Shown one piece after another: positions 15,356-24,962 of a stretch of DNA of 64,000 nucleotides (positions are counted from its first letter, which is position 1; every line of letters begins with the position of its first letter). Position numbers and translations under genes: made by a program. The notes below the pieces were generated by a model that did not search any database, was not told where the DNA came from, and saw only the letters and a program-made list of their open reading frames with translations. The DNA is from Legionella rubrilucens (GTDB lineage Bacteria; Pseudomonadota; Gammaproteobacteria; Legionellales; Legionellaceae). The stretch spans positions 209,102 through 273,101 of the forward strand of contig NZ_LNYT01000020.1 in assembly GCF_001468125.1 (NCBI RefSeq), read 5' to 3'.

Positions 15356-17140
15356 CTAACTGGTCGTGGCGGAAGGATTGGGTGTCATCTCGCTCTTATA
15401 CGTTTTAAACACGTAAGTTCCAGGGGCATTGACGATGCCAGGGTAGGGCAACTCCCTGAACACCGGCGCCTGGATCATTCTTCCGGACTCTTTTTTAAGC
15501 CAGGACATCCATTCTGGCCACCAGGAGCCGGCAAGATGCATTGCCTCATTGAACCATTCATCCGCTGTCTGATGGGTATTGTAATTGCGATAATACCCGT
15601 ATTTTTCCACATTGGGCGGATTGACAATGCCTGCAATATGACCTGAGCCGCCGAGGAGGAAACGCTTTTTGCCTTTCATTAACTCAAAGCCCTTGTAGGT
15701 GGTTTTCCAGGGGGCAATGTGATCTTTCAGTGTGGAGACAAAAAAAGTGGGAATGGTAATCTGGGTGACGTCAATCGGAATGTGATTGAGCAGCACTTTA
15801 CCGGGTTTAACCAGGTAATTATGCAAATACATCCAGCGCAAATAAGTCGAATGCATTTTCGCCGGCATGTTGGTGGCATCGGCATTCCAGTAGAGGATGT
15901 CAAAGGGAACCGGATTTTTCCCCTGCAGGTAATTTTTAATGAAAAAACTCCAGACCAAATCATTGGCCCGCAGGGAATTAAACGTACTGGCCATAAACCG
16001 CCCATCCAGATAACCTTTCAGTTGCATTTGCTCTTCAAGACGCGCAATTTGATGCTCATCAATAAAGACCGAAATATCGCCGGGATCGCTGAAATCAATC
16101 ATCGCGGCGAGAAAGGTTGCGCTATGAACCGGCATGGTTTTGCTGGCATTGTAATAGGCCAGAAGGCAGGCCAATAAGGTGCCGCCGATACAAAAGCCCA
16201 GGGTGTTGACTTTCTTGACATTCAATTGCTTGCGAATGATGTTAATGGCGGTCATCGGGCCTTCATCAAGGTAATTGTACAGACCCTTATTGGCATAACT
16301 GGCATCCGGGTTGACCCAGGAAATCATGAACACGGTGATCCCCTGTTCCACTATCCATTTGACAAAGGAATTATGCGGGCTTAGATCGAGAATGTAGTAT
16401 TTATTGATCCAGGGCGGAATAATCAGCAGCGGAATGGAGTTGACCTTTTCTGTTTGCGGCGAATACTGGATGAGCTCCATCATGTCATTGCGGAAAATGA
16501 CTTTCCCGGGTGTGGTTGCCAGATTTTCCCCAATTTTAAACGCATCGGTGTCCGTCATTTTGATGATGAGGCGGGTGGAGCCGGACTCCATATCCGTGAG
16601 CAGATTCTGTAAGCCTTTCAATAAATTTTTGCCATGGCTTTGAATGGTTTCGGCCATCAGTTGGGGGTTGGTGTGCAGGTAATTCGCGGGCGACAGGGCA
16701 TCGAGGTATTGGCGGGCAAAAAACTGAATGCGTTTTGCCAGTTGCTTGTCCCCGTAATCGATTTGTTCAAGCAGGCAGTTCATGTGTTCACTGGCTAAAA
16801 GGTAATGCTGGCTTAAAAGATTAAAGAAAGGATTATTGACCCATTCTTCGCCGCTGAACCGTTTGTCGTCTATCGGCATGGCTTTGCCTTCAAGCCAGTG
16901 ACTGAACTGGTCCTGCGCCAGACTCATGGCGTCCTTCCAGTAGGCGACCTGCATTTGCCAGACCTGCTCGGGATTTTTAAGCATTGTCAGCATCAGCGAA
17001 ATGAAATCATTGGTTACATCGGAATACTGTTTGATTAAATCCAGTACCTGTGTGGGCTGCGTCTGAAACTCAGTCATCAGTTTAAGACTTTTTTCAGCCA
17101 CGACCTGCATGATATGGCTAAGTTCTGCGTCGTGAGTCAT
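15356..17140 (-). CDS. phaC: Class I poly(3-hydroxyalkanoate) synthase
   Basis: PhaC polymerises (R)-3-hydroxybutyryl-CoA into PHB at the granule surface. The 594-residue length fits class I enzymes. The lipase-like box 'GFCIGG' holds the catalytic Cys317, 'STLKDHIAPW' supplies the Asp, and 'GGSGHIAGIVNPP' supplies the His. The N-terminal PhaC_N domain covers about residues 65-235. A strong AGGAGCAAGG site precedes the ATG. The gene is on the opposite strand from phaB-phaR-phasin and about 3 kb away, so it is regulated separately. No phaA thiolase is in the window. Confidence 0.95.
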   Translation of the reverse strand: MTHDAELSHIMQVVAEKSLKLMTEFQTQPTQVLDLIKQYSDVTNDFISLMLTMLKNPEQVWQMQVAYWKDAMSLAQDQFSHWLEGKAMPIDDKRFSGEEWVNNPFFNLLSQHYLLASEHMNCLLEQIDYGDKQLAKRIQFFARQYLDALSPANYLHTNPQLMAETIQSHGKNLLKGLQNLLTDMESGSTRLIIKMTDTDAFKIGENLATTPGKVIFRNDMMELIQYSPQTEKVNSIPLLIIPPWINKYYILDLSPHNSFVKWIVEQGITVFMISWVNPDASYANKGLYNYLDEGPMTAINIIRKQLNVKKVNTLGFCIGGTLLACLLAYYNASKTMPVHSATFLAAMIDFSDPGDISVFIDEHQIARLEEQMQLKGYLDGRFMASTFNSLRANDLVWSFFIKNYLQGKNPVPFDILYWNADATNMPAKMHSTYLRWMYLHNYLVKPGKVLLNHIPIDVTQITIPTFFVSTLKDHIAPWKTTYKGFELMKGKKRFLLGGSGHIAGIVNPPNVEKYGYYRNYNTHQTADEWFNEAMHLAGSWWPEWMSWLKKESGRMIQAPVFRELPYPGIVNAPGTYVFKTYKSEMTPNPSATTS

Positions 17141-17226
17141 CCTTGCTCCTGCTTCCTTTTTTTTGTTCTATTCTCACGCTTTTTAGGCTAGATTAGCAAG
17201 TAGGGAATTTACCTAGAGGCCAAGAA

Positions 17227-17745
17227 GTGAAAACAAATGCTAAAACACGAAAAATAAGCTGGTATACCTTATTAGTCACGACCGTAGTGGTTTTAGCCGT
17301 TCTCTATTATTTTTGGGAATATTATCTGTTCAATCATTACCTTGGCGGTTTCACGCACGAAGGCTATCTCGTTCAACGTTCGCAGACCGGGTTGCATTTT
17401 TTCCTCTCGGTATGGCCGCTATGGGCATTTCCTCTGGCGGTGGGCATTGGTTTAACCCTGCTCTGGCATCAAGCTACCTTGAATCAGGCAAGGCGGCGTA
17501 TCGAACAACTCGAAGAGGAACGGGCCATGCAACAGGCCGCCAGGCGTGAGGCTGAGGTGGAAAAAAAGCCTGTCGGTATGGATCAGGAGACAGCCCCAAT
17601 GCAAAAAATCCTTCCTGACGTTAACAACGAGTTCGAGGAATTAAAAACCGCGCATGAAACCCTGCAGCAGGATTATCAAGCAAGCCTTGATTTCATTGAG
17701 AAACTATTGTTAAGGCTGAATGCATCGGAAACACCAAACAGTTAA
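17227..17745 (+). CDS. Membrane protein with C-terminal coiled coil, unknown
   Basis: The 172-residue product has a first transmembrane helix at about residues 12-31, a short periplasmic loop and a second helix at about 56-79. A cytoplasmic tail rich in Glu, Gln and Arg follows, predicted as coiled coil, broken by a Pro/Gly segment near residues 118-132 and resuming to about 163. GTG start with AGAGG at normal spacing. I recognise no family. It lies divergent from phaC and upstream of another orphan gene. The architecture suggests a membrane scaffold. Confidence 0.65.
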   Translation: MKTNAKTRKISWYTLLVTTVVVLAVLYYFWEYYLFNHYLGGFTHEGYLVQRSQTGLHFFLSVWPLWAFPLAVGIGLTLLWHQATLNQARRRIEQLEEERAMQQAARREAEVEKKPVGMDQETAPMQKILPDVNNEFEELKTAHETLQQDYQASLDFIEKLLLRLNASETPNS

Positions 17746-17803
17746 TTTTTTGATAAGGTTCTCCAGGTTATAATTGGTACAGATAATCTAAAAGAGAACA
17801 ATT

Positions 17804-18682
17804 ATGTCGTACAATTCGCTTGAGGTACTGAGCTACACGAAGAAAGTATGTGAACTGTTTGGGGTTGAAAACCCAGATTCTGCCGAGTTGACAAGCTGGC
17901 AACAGGCAAAACAGGAAATAAACGCTGCCGCCCGACAATTGCAAAATGTAATCCCGGGTATTACTTCGCATGAAGAACGTCAACGCTTATTTGCCTTGCT
18001 GATGATTGCGATTGCAAGGGCAGTGAACTATGTGGATAAACACCCCAATTACCGCAGCGCACTGGACATCTATATTGGCGGCGCTCTTGAGGAGGCAAAG
18101 CATTTTGAAGCGCTTAAGCCGCTTAAGCAGCCTCAATTTCATGATAGAACCAAACCCTCCCCGACGCCCAGCATCCCGCAACAAGTGTTTGAAATCGATC
18201 AGCATTTTTCCGAAGAAGAAAAAGCGGCTGTTGCCAGCCGAATGGGCGGGATTTTTTTTAATAACCCCGAAGCCATTGAACCTTTATCTGATGAAAAAAT
18301 GAAGGGGTTGGAGGAGGTCAACGCATTTAAAGAGAGTACTTCGTATCTAACCCTTTGCAAATACCAGGCATTTCTAAGCAAGGACCCCCGAAAGCATTGG
18401 TATAAAGTTCCCGATAAAGCAGATAATCTGGCCATCCTTATCGATGCGCTGGATGGTGCTAAATCCGAGACCGATATAAAACATATTTTAAGCGACTTTT
18501 ATGCAGGGAAAGGGCGGGAAGGCACTTTGTATGAAAAGCTGAATCAGGGCCAGGGCATTACCAGCCGCTTCCTGGGCTTATTTAATTCCAATACCCACAC
18601 CACAACCCTGGAACTGATTGATAAGCTGGCAAAGCCTTTTGGGTTGGGCAACTTAGTCCCTTCTGCACCTGCCCCTAAGTAG
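17804..18682 (+). CDS. Uncharacterised 292-residue protein
   Basis: A soluble, mainly helical protein with no signal peptide or membrane segment. The N-terminal half (to about residue 105) is helical. A Pro-rich linker (about 112-130, 'KPSPTPSIPQQ') leads into a second helical domain (about 135-275), and the tail is Pro/Ala-rich. I recognise no family. Lineage-restricted, multi-domain soluble proteins of this type in Legionella are often Dot/Icm substrates, but there is no clear Glu-rich C-terminal signal. AGAG lies before the ATG, and TATAAT at 17769-17774 may be its -10. A terminator follows. Confidence 0.6.
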   Translation: MSYNSLEVLSYTKKVCELFGVENPDSAELTSWQQAKQEINAAARQLQNVIPGITSHEERQRLFALLMIAIARAVNYVDKHPNYRSALDIYIGGALEEAKHFEALKPLKQPQFHDRTKPSPTPSIPQQVFEIDQHFSEEEKAAVASRMGGIFFNNPEAIEPLSDEKMKGLEEVNAFKESTSYLTLCKYQAFLSKDPRKHWYKVPDKADNLAILIDALDGAKSETDIKHILSDFYAGKGREGTLYEKLNQGQGITSRFLGLFNSNTHTTTLELIDKLAKPFGLGNLVPSAPAPK

Positions 18683-18688
18683 TTGCTC

Positions 18689-18731
18689 ATCCGCATGTCG
18701 GCGATCCGATGTGCGGATTCTTCTCTATTTT
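18689..18731 (+). terminator. Probable terminator between the 292-residue gene and smc
   Basis: ATCCGCA pairs with TGCGGAT (18689-18718), with inner pairing of TCGG and CCGA, followed by the pyrimidine-rich TCTTCTCTATTTT. Confidence 0.6.
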
Positions 18732-18779
18732 CCACATTTCAGGCTATAATTTCCGCTATTTCGTTTAAGCTAAGTCCTG

Positions 18780-21700
18780 ATGCACCTCAAACAGTTAAAA
18801 CTGGCGGGTTTTAAATCTTTTGTTGATCCCACGACAGTTCCTTTCCCAAGTCAACTGGTCGCAGTCGTGGGTCCCAATGGCTGCGGTAAATCCAACATCA
18901 TCGATGCGGTTCGTTGGGTGATGGGTGAGAGTTCGGCTAAAAATCTGCGCGGTGAATCCATGACCGATGTCATTTTTAATGGCTCGTCCAATCGCAAGGC
19001 ACTGGGTCAGGCTTCAGTCGAGTTGCTGTTTGATAACAGTTTAGGCCGTTTAACCGGTCAATACGCAAGCTATCAGGAACTGGCAGTCAAGCGGGTTGTT
19101 ACCCGCGATGGCGAATCCCTTTATTACCTCAATGGTACCCGTTGCCGGCGGCGCGACATCACTGACATTTTTTTAGGCACAGGCGCTGGCGCCCGCGGTT
19201 ATTCGATTATTGGACAGGGCACGATTTCCCGCCTCGTCGAAGCACGGCCTGACGAGTTGCGGGCTTACCTTGAAGAGGCAGCCGGGGTTTCCAAATACAA
19301 AGAACGCCGCCGCGAAACCCTGACCCGCATCCAGCATACGCATGACAACCTTGCCCGTATCGCCGATATCCGCGACGAGCTCGATAAGCAACTGCAGCGT
19401 CTGGAGCGTCAGGCCAAAGCGGCGGAACGCTATCAACAACTTAAACAGGAAGAGCGCCGGCTTAAAGCCGACATTCTGGTGCTGAAGTGGCAGGCGCTTT
19501 GCGACGAACAGGAGAGGATGGTGCACACCATTCAGCAGCACCGCCTCGCCTATGAGGCACAGCAGGCCCGATCGACTGAAATTTATCAACAAAGCGTCGC
19601 CCTGCGCGAAAAGCGGCATGAGGAAGACGAGCGGCTGCAGAATGTCCAGACCAGTTATTATCAACTGGGAACCGAAATTGCCCGGCTGGAAGAAAATCTG
19701 CAGCAGCATCAGCGAGACCGGCAGCGCCTGATGGAGACGCGTAACCAGTTGCAGGACGATTGGCAGTCATTATCCGCGCAGCAGACGCAGGATGAAGAAG
19801 CCCTGCAGCACAGCCAGGCCATCCGCGAACAATGCCTGACCAATGTCCTGTTGCTGCAGGATGAACTGGCCGCCAAAGACGCACTGTTAAAGCGGTGTCA
19901 GCAACAGCAAAGCGATTGGCAGGAGCAGGCCGATGCGGTTCAACAGGCCCTCAATAAAGCGCGCCATGAGCAGCAGATGACAGCGCTCAGTCTGCAACAT
20001 CTGACGCAGCGCCGTCAGGACACCCAAACCCGCCTCGACAACCTGATGAGGGATGAAACCAGCCAGGACACCGCCGCTTTAATGGAGGAACTGGAACGCT
20101 TAAAGGACGAGGTGCAGAATCTTCGCGTGCAGGTTCAGGAACAGGAACAGGATTACGAGGCGCAATCGTTACAAGCGCAGGGCGCTGCTCAGGAGTTAAA
20201 AACAATTGAGCAGGCCATCCGTGCAGCGCAGGATGAAGGGTATGCCCTGCACACGCGGCAAGCTGCCTTGTCGGCTATGATTCAAACCGCCCTGGGGCGT
20301 CATGAGGACAACACCCTCGATGAGGACTGGAAAGATCAACCGCGTCTTGCCGAAGTGCTGCAGGTCGATAAAGACTGGCAGGCCGCCTGTGAAATGGTGC
20401 TGGGGGATAGGCTCCAGGCCATAGTCATGGAGGACCTGACAGCGCTCTATACTCGACTGGAAACCGACCCATTGCCGGGTGATCGCTGGTTTGTAACCCC
20501 GCAATCCCTTCCGGCATCGCCCCGCAAGCAACCGCGTTTGTCGGATAAAATCCAGGGTTTTACGGCCTGCGGCACCCTCGATTTCACTCAAATCTTAGCC
20601 GCAGCCGATTGGCATGAAGCCATGGCCTGGCTGCCTGCGATTACCGCTGAGGAGTCCATTCTGACGCCGGAGGGTTACTGGTTGGGCCAGGGATGGTTAA
20701 AAGCGCCGCCGCTTGCGCACAGCGACAATCAAGGCATTTTAGTGCGGCAGCAGGAGTTGGCTGAACTGACTGACCAGCTTGAACAGTCCCGTCTGCTGTT
20801 AAGCCGCCTGATGACTCAACGTGATGAGAAACAGGAGCAGCTGGCGGCCGTTCAGGAACAGACAGCCAACCGCCAACAAACCCTCGCAGAAACGAAGGAA
20901 AGCTTGCGCAGGGTGGAAATGCAAAGCCAACAGCAGGAACAGGCACTGCTGCAGGCCAAGCACAAAATGCTGCAGTTGACGGAGGAAAAAGAAGACTTAT
21001 TGCTCAAATTGCAATCGTTAGCCGAAGAGCATCACGAATTGACAGCCCGATCGCAGGAGGAGGCGCTGATTGTCGAGGAACAGACGCATCGCCATCAGCA
21101 GTTACAGGATGGCAAAACGACCTGGCTTTCCGAACTGCCGTTAAGCAAGGCCGCTGTCGACACAGTCCGTACCCTCCTGCATCAGGCGGAATTAAATGCC
21201 GAACGTGAAAAATTGAAAGTGGATCAGTTGCAGGATGCTTTGAAACGCAACGACGAGCGTCTGCAGGTGCTTCATGATCGCCTGGAGGACGTTCAAAGCC
21301 AGTTACTGAATCTTAAGGAACCGGATACGACCCTTAAGTCCCTGCTTGAGGAGAAACTGCTGCAGCATTACGAACTGGACGAGTTGCTTGTACAGCACCG
21401 TGAACAGCTTAATCAGCTTAGCCAGCAGATTGAGGGACTTTCCGAACAGATGAAAGCCCTGGACAAGCAAAGCCGCGACCTGCAAAACATCATCCAGCAG
21501 GCGCAAATCGAGGAGCAAACGCTCAAAGTGCGCGCGGCAGGATTAATTGATTCTTTAACAGAACTTGGCGTAAGGCTTCAGGATGTATTGGCAGGACTTG
21601 AACCTCAGGCGTCACTGAGCTTGCATGAAGAGGCGTTGGTGGAGGTGGTCAATAAAATCCAGCGCTTGGGCGCTATCAACCTGGCTGCCATTGAAGAATA

Positions 21701-22280
21701 CGAGACGGAATCGCAGCGTAAAAAGCATTTGGACGATCAGTATGACGACTTGCAGGAAGCGCTGGCGACCCTGCAAACGGCAATTGAAAAAATGGACAGG
21801 GAAACCCGGCAACGGTTTCAAAACACCTTTGATGAAGTCAATCAGCGGTTCCAGGTGTTGTTTCCGCGTCTTTTTGGCGGTGGACGTGCCCTGCTTGAAC
21901 TGACTTGTGATAATCTGTTGGAAGCTGGTATTGTGGTAATGGCACAACCGCCGGGTAAACGGAACAGCACCATTCATTTATTGTCCGGGGGGGAGAAGGC
22001 AATGACGGCAGTGGCATTGGTTTTTGCCATTTTTCAACTTAATCCGTCTCCTTTCTGCATGTTGGACGAAGTGGATGCGCCTCTGGATGATGTGAATGTC
22101 GGACGATTTTGTACTTTAGTGAAAGAAATGTCACAATTCGTACAATTCCTGTTTATTACCCATAACAAGGTAACCATGGAACTGGCGGATCATTTAATTG
22201 GAGTAACCATGCGTGAACCCGGTGTGTCGCGCGTTGTTGCAGTTGATGTTGAACAAGCCTTGTCAATGAGCGAGACTTGA
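18780..22280 (+). CDS. smc: Chromosome segregation ATPase SMC
   Basis: SMC dimers organise and help segregate the chromosome. The 1,166-residue protein has Walker A 'GPNGCGKSNIIDAVRWVMGE' (about residues 31-50), a long coiled coil rich in Gln and Glu, and a hinge domain at about 500-650. A second coil follows, then the C-terminal head with the ABC signature 'LSGGEKAMTA' (about 1066) and Walker B 'FCMLDEVDAPLDD' (about 1097). It has its own upstream region containing TATAAT (18745-18750) and is followed after 49 nt by zipA, a pairing common in gammaproteobacteria. MukB is not expected where SMC is present. Confidence 0.97.
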   Translation: MHLKQLKLAGFKSFVDPTTVPFPSQLVAVVGPNGCGKSNIIDAVRWVMGESSAKNLRGESMTDVIFNGSSNRKALGQASVELLFDNSLGRLTGQYASYQELAVKRVVTRDGESLYYLNGTRCRRRDITDIFLGTGAGARGYSIIGQGTISRLVEARPDELRAYLEEAAGVSKYKERRRETLTRIQHTHDNLARIADIRDELDKQLQRLERQAKAAERYQQLKQEERRLKADILVLKWQALCDEQERMVHTIQQHRLAYEAQQARSTEIYQQSVALREKRHEEDERLQNVQTSYYQLGTEIARLEENLQQHQRDRQRLMETRNQLQDDWQSLSAQQTQDEEALQHSQAIREQCLTNVLLLQDELAAKDALLKRCQQQQSDWQEQADAVQQALNKARHEQQMTALSLQHLTQRRQDTQTRLDNLMRDETSQDTAALMEELERLKDEVQNLRVQVQEQEQDYEAQSLQAQGAAQELKTIEQAIRAAQDEGYALHTRQAALSAMIQTALGRHEDNTLDEDWKDQPRLAEVLQVDKDWQAACEMVLGDRLQAIVMEDLTALYTRLETDPLPGDRWFVTPQSLPASPRKQPRLSDKIQGFTACGTLDFTQILAAADWHEAMAWLPAITAEESILTPEGYWLGQGWLKAPPLAHSDNQGILVRQQELAELTDQLEQSRLLLSRLMTQRDEKQEQLAAVQEQTANRQQTLAETKESLRRVEMQSQQQEQALLQAKHKMLQLTEEKEDLLLKLQSLAEEHHELTARSQEEALIVEEQTHRHQQLQDGKTTWLSELPLSKAAVDTVRTLLHQAELNAEREKLKVDQLQDALKRNDERLQVLHDRLEDVQSQLLNLKEPDTTLKSLLEEKLLQHYELDELLVQHREQLNQLSQQIEGLSEQMKALDKQSRDLQNIIQQAQIEEQTLKVRAAGLIDSLTELGVRLQDVLAGLEPQASLSLHEEALVEVVNKIQRLGAINLAAIEEYETESQRKKHLDDQYDDLQEALATLQTAIEKMDRETRQRFQNTFDEVNQRFQVLFPRLFGGGRALLELTCDNLLEAGIVVMAQPPGKRNSTIHLLSGGEKAMTAVALVFAIFQLNPSPFCMLDEVDAPLDDVNVGRFCTLVKEMSQFVQFLFITHNKVTMELADHLIGVTMREPGVSRVVAVDVEQALSMSET

Positions 22281-22329
22281 TAAATACCAAGAGCAAAGTC
22301 AAGCGCTCTTTACTTACGAGGAGTAAACC

Positions 22330-23151
22330 ATGCAGGCAAACTGGAGTCTGATACTCAATGTGCTATTACTCATTGGCGTAGTGGTTGCTATTGGCCGCCT
22401 GATGAAAGCCAGAAGGCAGAGTTTAAACCACACGGCCTATCAACCCTCACTGGGTCAGGCCGCCGAACCGAAGCATTACGATGATATAATTGCCATTCGT
22501 AAAGTCAATCTTCAACCTAAGGAAGAAGTAGACGAACTGCCGGAGTTTACCATAAAAACCCAGTCAACCGATGGCCCATCCATTGCCCTGGATGAAAAAG
22601 ACATCGCCGGTGCGGCTGAAACGCGGGTGGATATCCGGCCAATCGAGGCCCGCAGCGATACGCGGCCTGCGCTGGATTCACGCCCCATGGAAGCAAGACC
22701 TGTCACTAAAAATGATCCCGGTCAATCGATCATGATGTTTCTGTTGGCAAAAGAAAACCGCCAGTTGGCAGGCTATGAACTGCTGCAAACCGTATTGGCG
22801 GCTGGTCTTCGTTTTGGCGAAGGGCATTTATTTCATCGCCATCAGCAGGCGAATGGTCAAGGGCCTGTGTTATGCAGTCTCGCTGCAGCTACCGCAAGCG
22901 GTGTGTTTGATTTACAGAATATCGGTGCATTCAGCGTGCGCGGCCTGTGCCTGTTCATGCACACCTCCGGTAATTCCACCATTGATGCTGAACGCTTTGC
23001 CATCATGCTCGAAACCGCCAGACAATTGAGCGATGGCCTCGATACACATTTGCTGGACGACATGCGGCGTCCGTTAAATGACGAAAGCCTGGCCCGTTAC
23101 CGTCGTGTACTGAATATTCCCAGTGAATACGAACTCTCGGCCCTGGCTTGA
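22330..23151 (+). CDS. zipA: Cell division protein ZipA
   Basis: ZipA anchors the FtsZ ring to the inner membrane. The 273-residue protein has an N-terminal transmembrane segment (about residues 5-23), a basic patch and a variable linker with repeated Arg-Pro-Glu/Ala-Arg units (about 95-130, e.g. 'DSRPMEARP'). The C-terminal FtsZ-binding domain (about 137-265) includes 'FHRHQQANGQGPVLCSLA' and 'GLCLFMHTSG'. A good ribosome site (GAGGAG) precedes the ATG. It follows smc. In related genomes ligA often comes next, but here a DUF167 gene and murF do. Confidence 0.93.
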   Translation: MQANWSLILNVLLLIGVVVAIGRLMKARRQSLNHTAYQPSLGQAAEPKHYDDIIAIRKVNLQPKEEVDELPEFTIKTQSTDGPSIALDEKDIAGAAETRVDIRPIEARSDTRPALDSRPMEARPVTKNDPGQSIMMFLLAKENRQLAGYELLQTVLAAGLRFGEGHLFHRHQQANGQGPVLCSLAAATASGVFDLQNIGAFSVRGLCLFMHTSGNSTIDAERFAIMLETARQLSDGLDTHLLDDMRRPLNDESLARYRRVLNIPSEYELSALA

Positions 23152-23167
23152 TTGCCGTCCTCAATTC

Positions 23168-23446
23168 ATGCAATTGACGCTCAAGGTCAAACCGGCCAGC
23201 CGCGTCAATGCCTTGCTTCTCAATAACAATCAGGGTCTTTTACTTGAACTCAAAGCCAGCCCGCAAGAGGGCAAGGCCAATCAAGCGCTGGTAGTGTATC
23301 TCGCCCGATTGCTGGGGTTAACACAAAAACAGGTGATGATTGGCAGCGGTCATCATGCGCGGGATAAAAAAATTCGCCTGCTGGTCGAAGAGGCTCAGCA
23401 AAAACAGATGATCCAGGGCCTGGATAAGGTTCTAAAAATAATCTGA
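23168..23446 (+). CDS. DUF167 (YggU) family protein
   Basis: A 92-residue protein with the DUF167 pattern: 'LKVKPASRVNALL', then 'LLLELKASPQEGKANQALVVYLARLLGL' and 'VMIGSGHHARDKKIRL'. YggU structures are known but the function is not. The ATG at 23168 is favoured, giving the usual family length. A GTG at 23123 would overlap the end of zipA. It is probably co-transcribed with zipA. Confidence 0.88.
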   Translation: MQLTLKVKPASRVNALLLNNNQGLLLELKASPQEGKANQALVVYLARLLGLTQKQVMIGSGHHARDKKIRLLVEEAQQKQMIQGLDKVLKII

Positions 23447-23545
23447 TTTTATAAATTTTGCGCAATTTGATCGGAGGTTGAGGACTACTCTGGTGAGTTG
23501 GCACAATAACCATTACACTAAGCATTTTAACCCCTTGCAATCATC

Positions 23546-24874
23546 ATGAACTTAAAAACAATTGCCGAGCTTTTGGGTTGCGCTCCTGCGCCAGACATGG
23601 AAATCAATGGTATTGCCATCGACAGCCGCCTGGTAAAACCGGGTGAATTATTCATTGCCCTGCGAGGCGAGCGTTTTGACGGCCACGATTTCATTGCCGA
23701 TGCGGCGGCCAAAGGGGCGGCAGCGATTGTTTGCGAGCAGGCCTGTCCTGGCATTGCCATACCGCAATGGGTTGTTCCCTCAAGCCTTGAGGCCTTGGCT
23801 AAACTGGCCGCCAGCCATCGCCGAAGCATGGATTGCCGGGTTATTGCGTTGACTGGCAGCAACGGCAAAACCACGGTCAAGGAAATGATTGCAGCCATTC
23901 TTCCGCCGCCTTCCTTGGCAACCCGCGGCAATCGCAATAACCATATTGGTGCACCCTTAACAGCCCTTGAGCTTAAACCGGAACACCGTTATGCCGTGTT
24001 TGAGCTTGGCGCGAATCACCCGAGGGAAATTGCCCATACAGTGGCGATTGTGCAACCACAGGTGGCGCTTATCAATAACATTGCACCTGCCCATATTGAA
24101 GGATTTGGCTCCATTGACGGCGTGGCCAGGGCTAAAGGGGAGATTTATGAGGGCCTCCCTTCCGACGGTACGGCCGTGGTGAATGACGATGACGAGTATG
24201 CCCATTTCTGGGATGGCCTCTTAAACGGTAAAAACGTGTTGCGCTTTTCTCTGAACAAGCCGGTTGATGCCTATGCCCGGGGTACGCTGTTCGATGAACG
24301 CGGTTGTGCCCAGTTTACTCTGGTATTGCCCTGCGGTGAGGCTCAAATCCAGTTACAGGTTCCCGGCGAACACACCATCCGCAATGCCCTGGCGGCAGCG
24401 TTGTGCTGCTTTGCCGCCGGTATAGGCTTGCCGGACATTGCCCGGGGCTTAAACCAGTTTCAAGGGGTAGCGGGACGCATGACTTATCTGCATGGCCATA
24501 ATGATGCCCTTGTCATTGATGACACCTACAATGCCAACCTGCGTTCGGTTCTGACGGCCGTGGATGTCCTGTCCAAACGGCAGGGCCGCCGTATTCTGGT
24601 GTTGGGCGACATGGGGGAACTGGGCGCCTGGACACAGCAGCATCATGAGGAAATCGGGCGGGTGGCGCAAAGCAAAGGCATCGATTTGCTAATGACCTGC
24701 GGCAAGCACAGCGAGTTCAGCAGTAAAGCCTTCGGAAAACCGGCTTGCCATTATCAGACGCAGGACGATCTCGCCCGGGATTTGCTGCCGCATCTGAATA
24801 AAGACACCACAGTGCTGGTGAAGGGGTCACGGTCGGCGGCGATGGAGAAAATTGTGCATAGACTGGTGGGTTGA
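23546..24874 (+). CDS. murF: UDP-MurNAc-tripeptide:D-Ala-D-Ala ligase
   Basis: MurF adds D-Ala-D-Ala to UDP-MurNAc-tripeptide, the last cytoplasmic nucleotide precursor step. The 442-residue protein has the N-terminal Mur ligase domain ('IDSRLVKPGELFIALRGERF'). The ATP loop 'LTGSNGKTTVKEMI' is at about 108-121, 'NNHIGAPLT' follows, and 'VIDDTYNANLRSV' lies at about 327-339 in the C-terminal part. It opens the cell-wall gene run in this window. murE, normally just upstream, is not here. Confidence 0.97.
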   Translation: MNLKTIAELLGCAPAPDMEINGIAIDSRLVKPGELFIALRGERFDGHDFIADAAAKGAAAIVCEQACPGIAIPQWVVPSSLEALAKLAASHRRSMDCRVIALTGSNGKTTVKEMIAAILPPPSLATRGNRNNHIGAPLTALELKPEHRYAVFELGANHPREIAHTVAIVQPQVALINNIAPAHIEGFGSIDGVARAKGEIYEGLPSDGTAVVNDDDEYAHFWDGLLNGKNVLRFSLNKPVDAYARGTLFDERGCAQFTLVLPCGEAQIQLQVPGEHTIRNALAAALCCFAAGIGLPDIARGLNQFQGVAGRMTYLHGHNDALVIDDTYNANLRSVLTAVDVLSKRQGRRILVLGDMGELGAWTQQHHEEIGRVAQSKGIDLLMTCGKHSEFSSKAFGKPACHYQTQDDLARDLLPHLNKDTTVLVKGSRSAAMEKIVHRLVG

Positions 24875-24962
24875 TGAATCCAATTATGCTATGCTTGGCA
24901 ACTTTTTGCACGGCCTGATAGCGGCTGCAATCGAATCAATCTGACAAAGAGGAACAGACAAC

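Noticed and set aside
19173-21518. Several antisense frames in smc
   Set aside because: Gln/Leu codon bias of the coiled coil opens opposite frames; none has a start signal or family pattern.
22289-22311. Hairpin between smc and zipA as a terminator
   Set aside because: The AAGAGC/GCTCTT stem is only 6 bp with no T-run, and zipA follows at operon distance.
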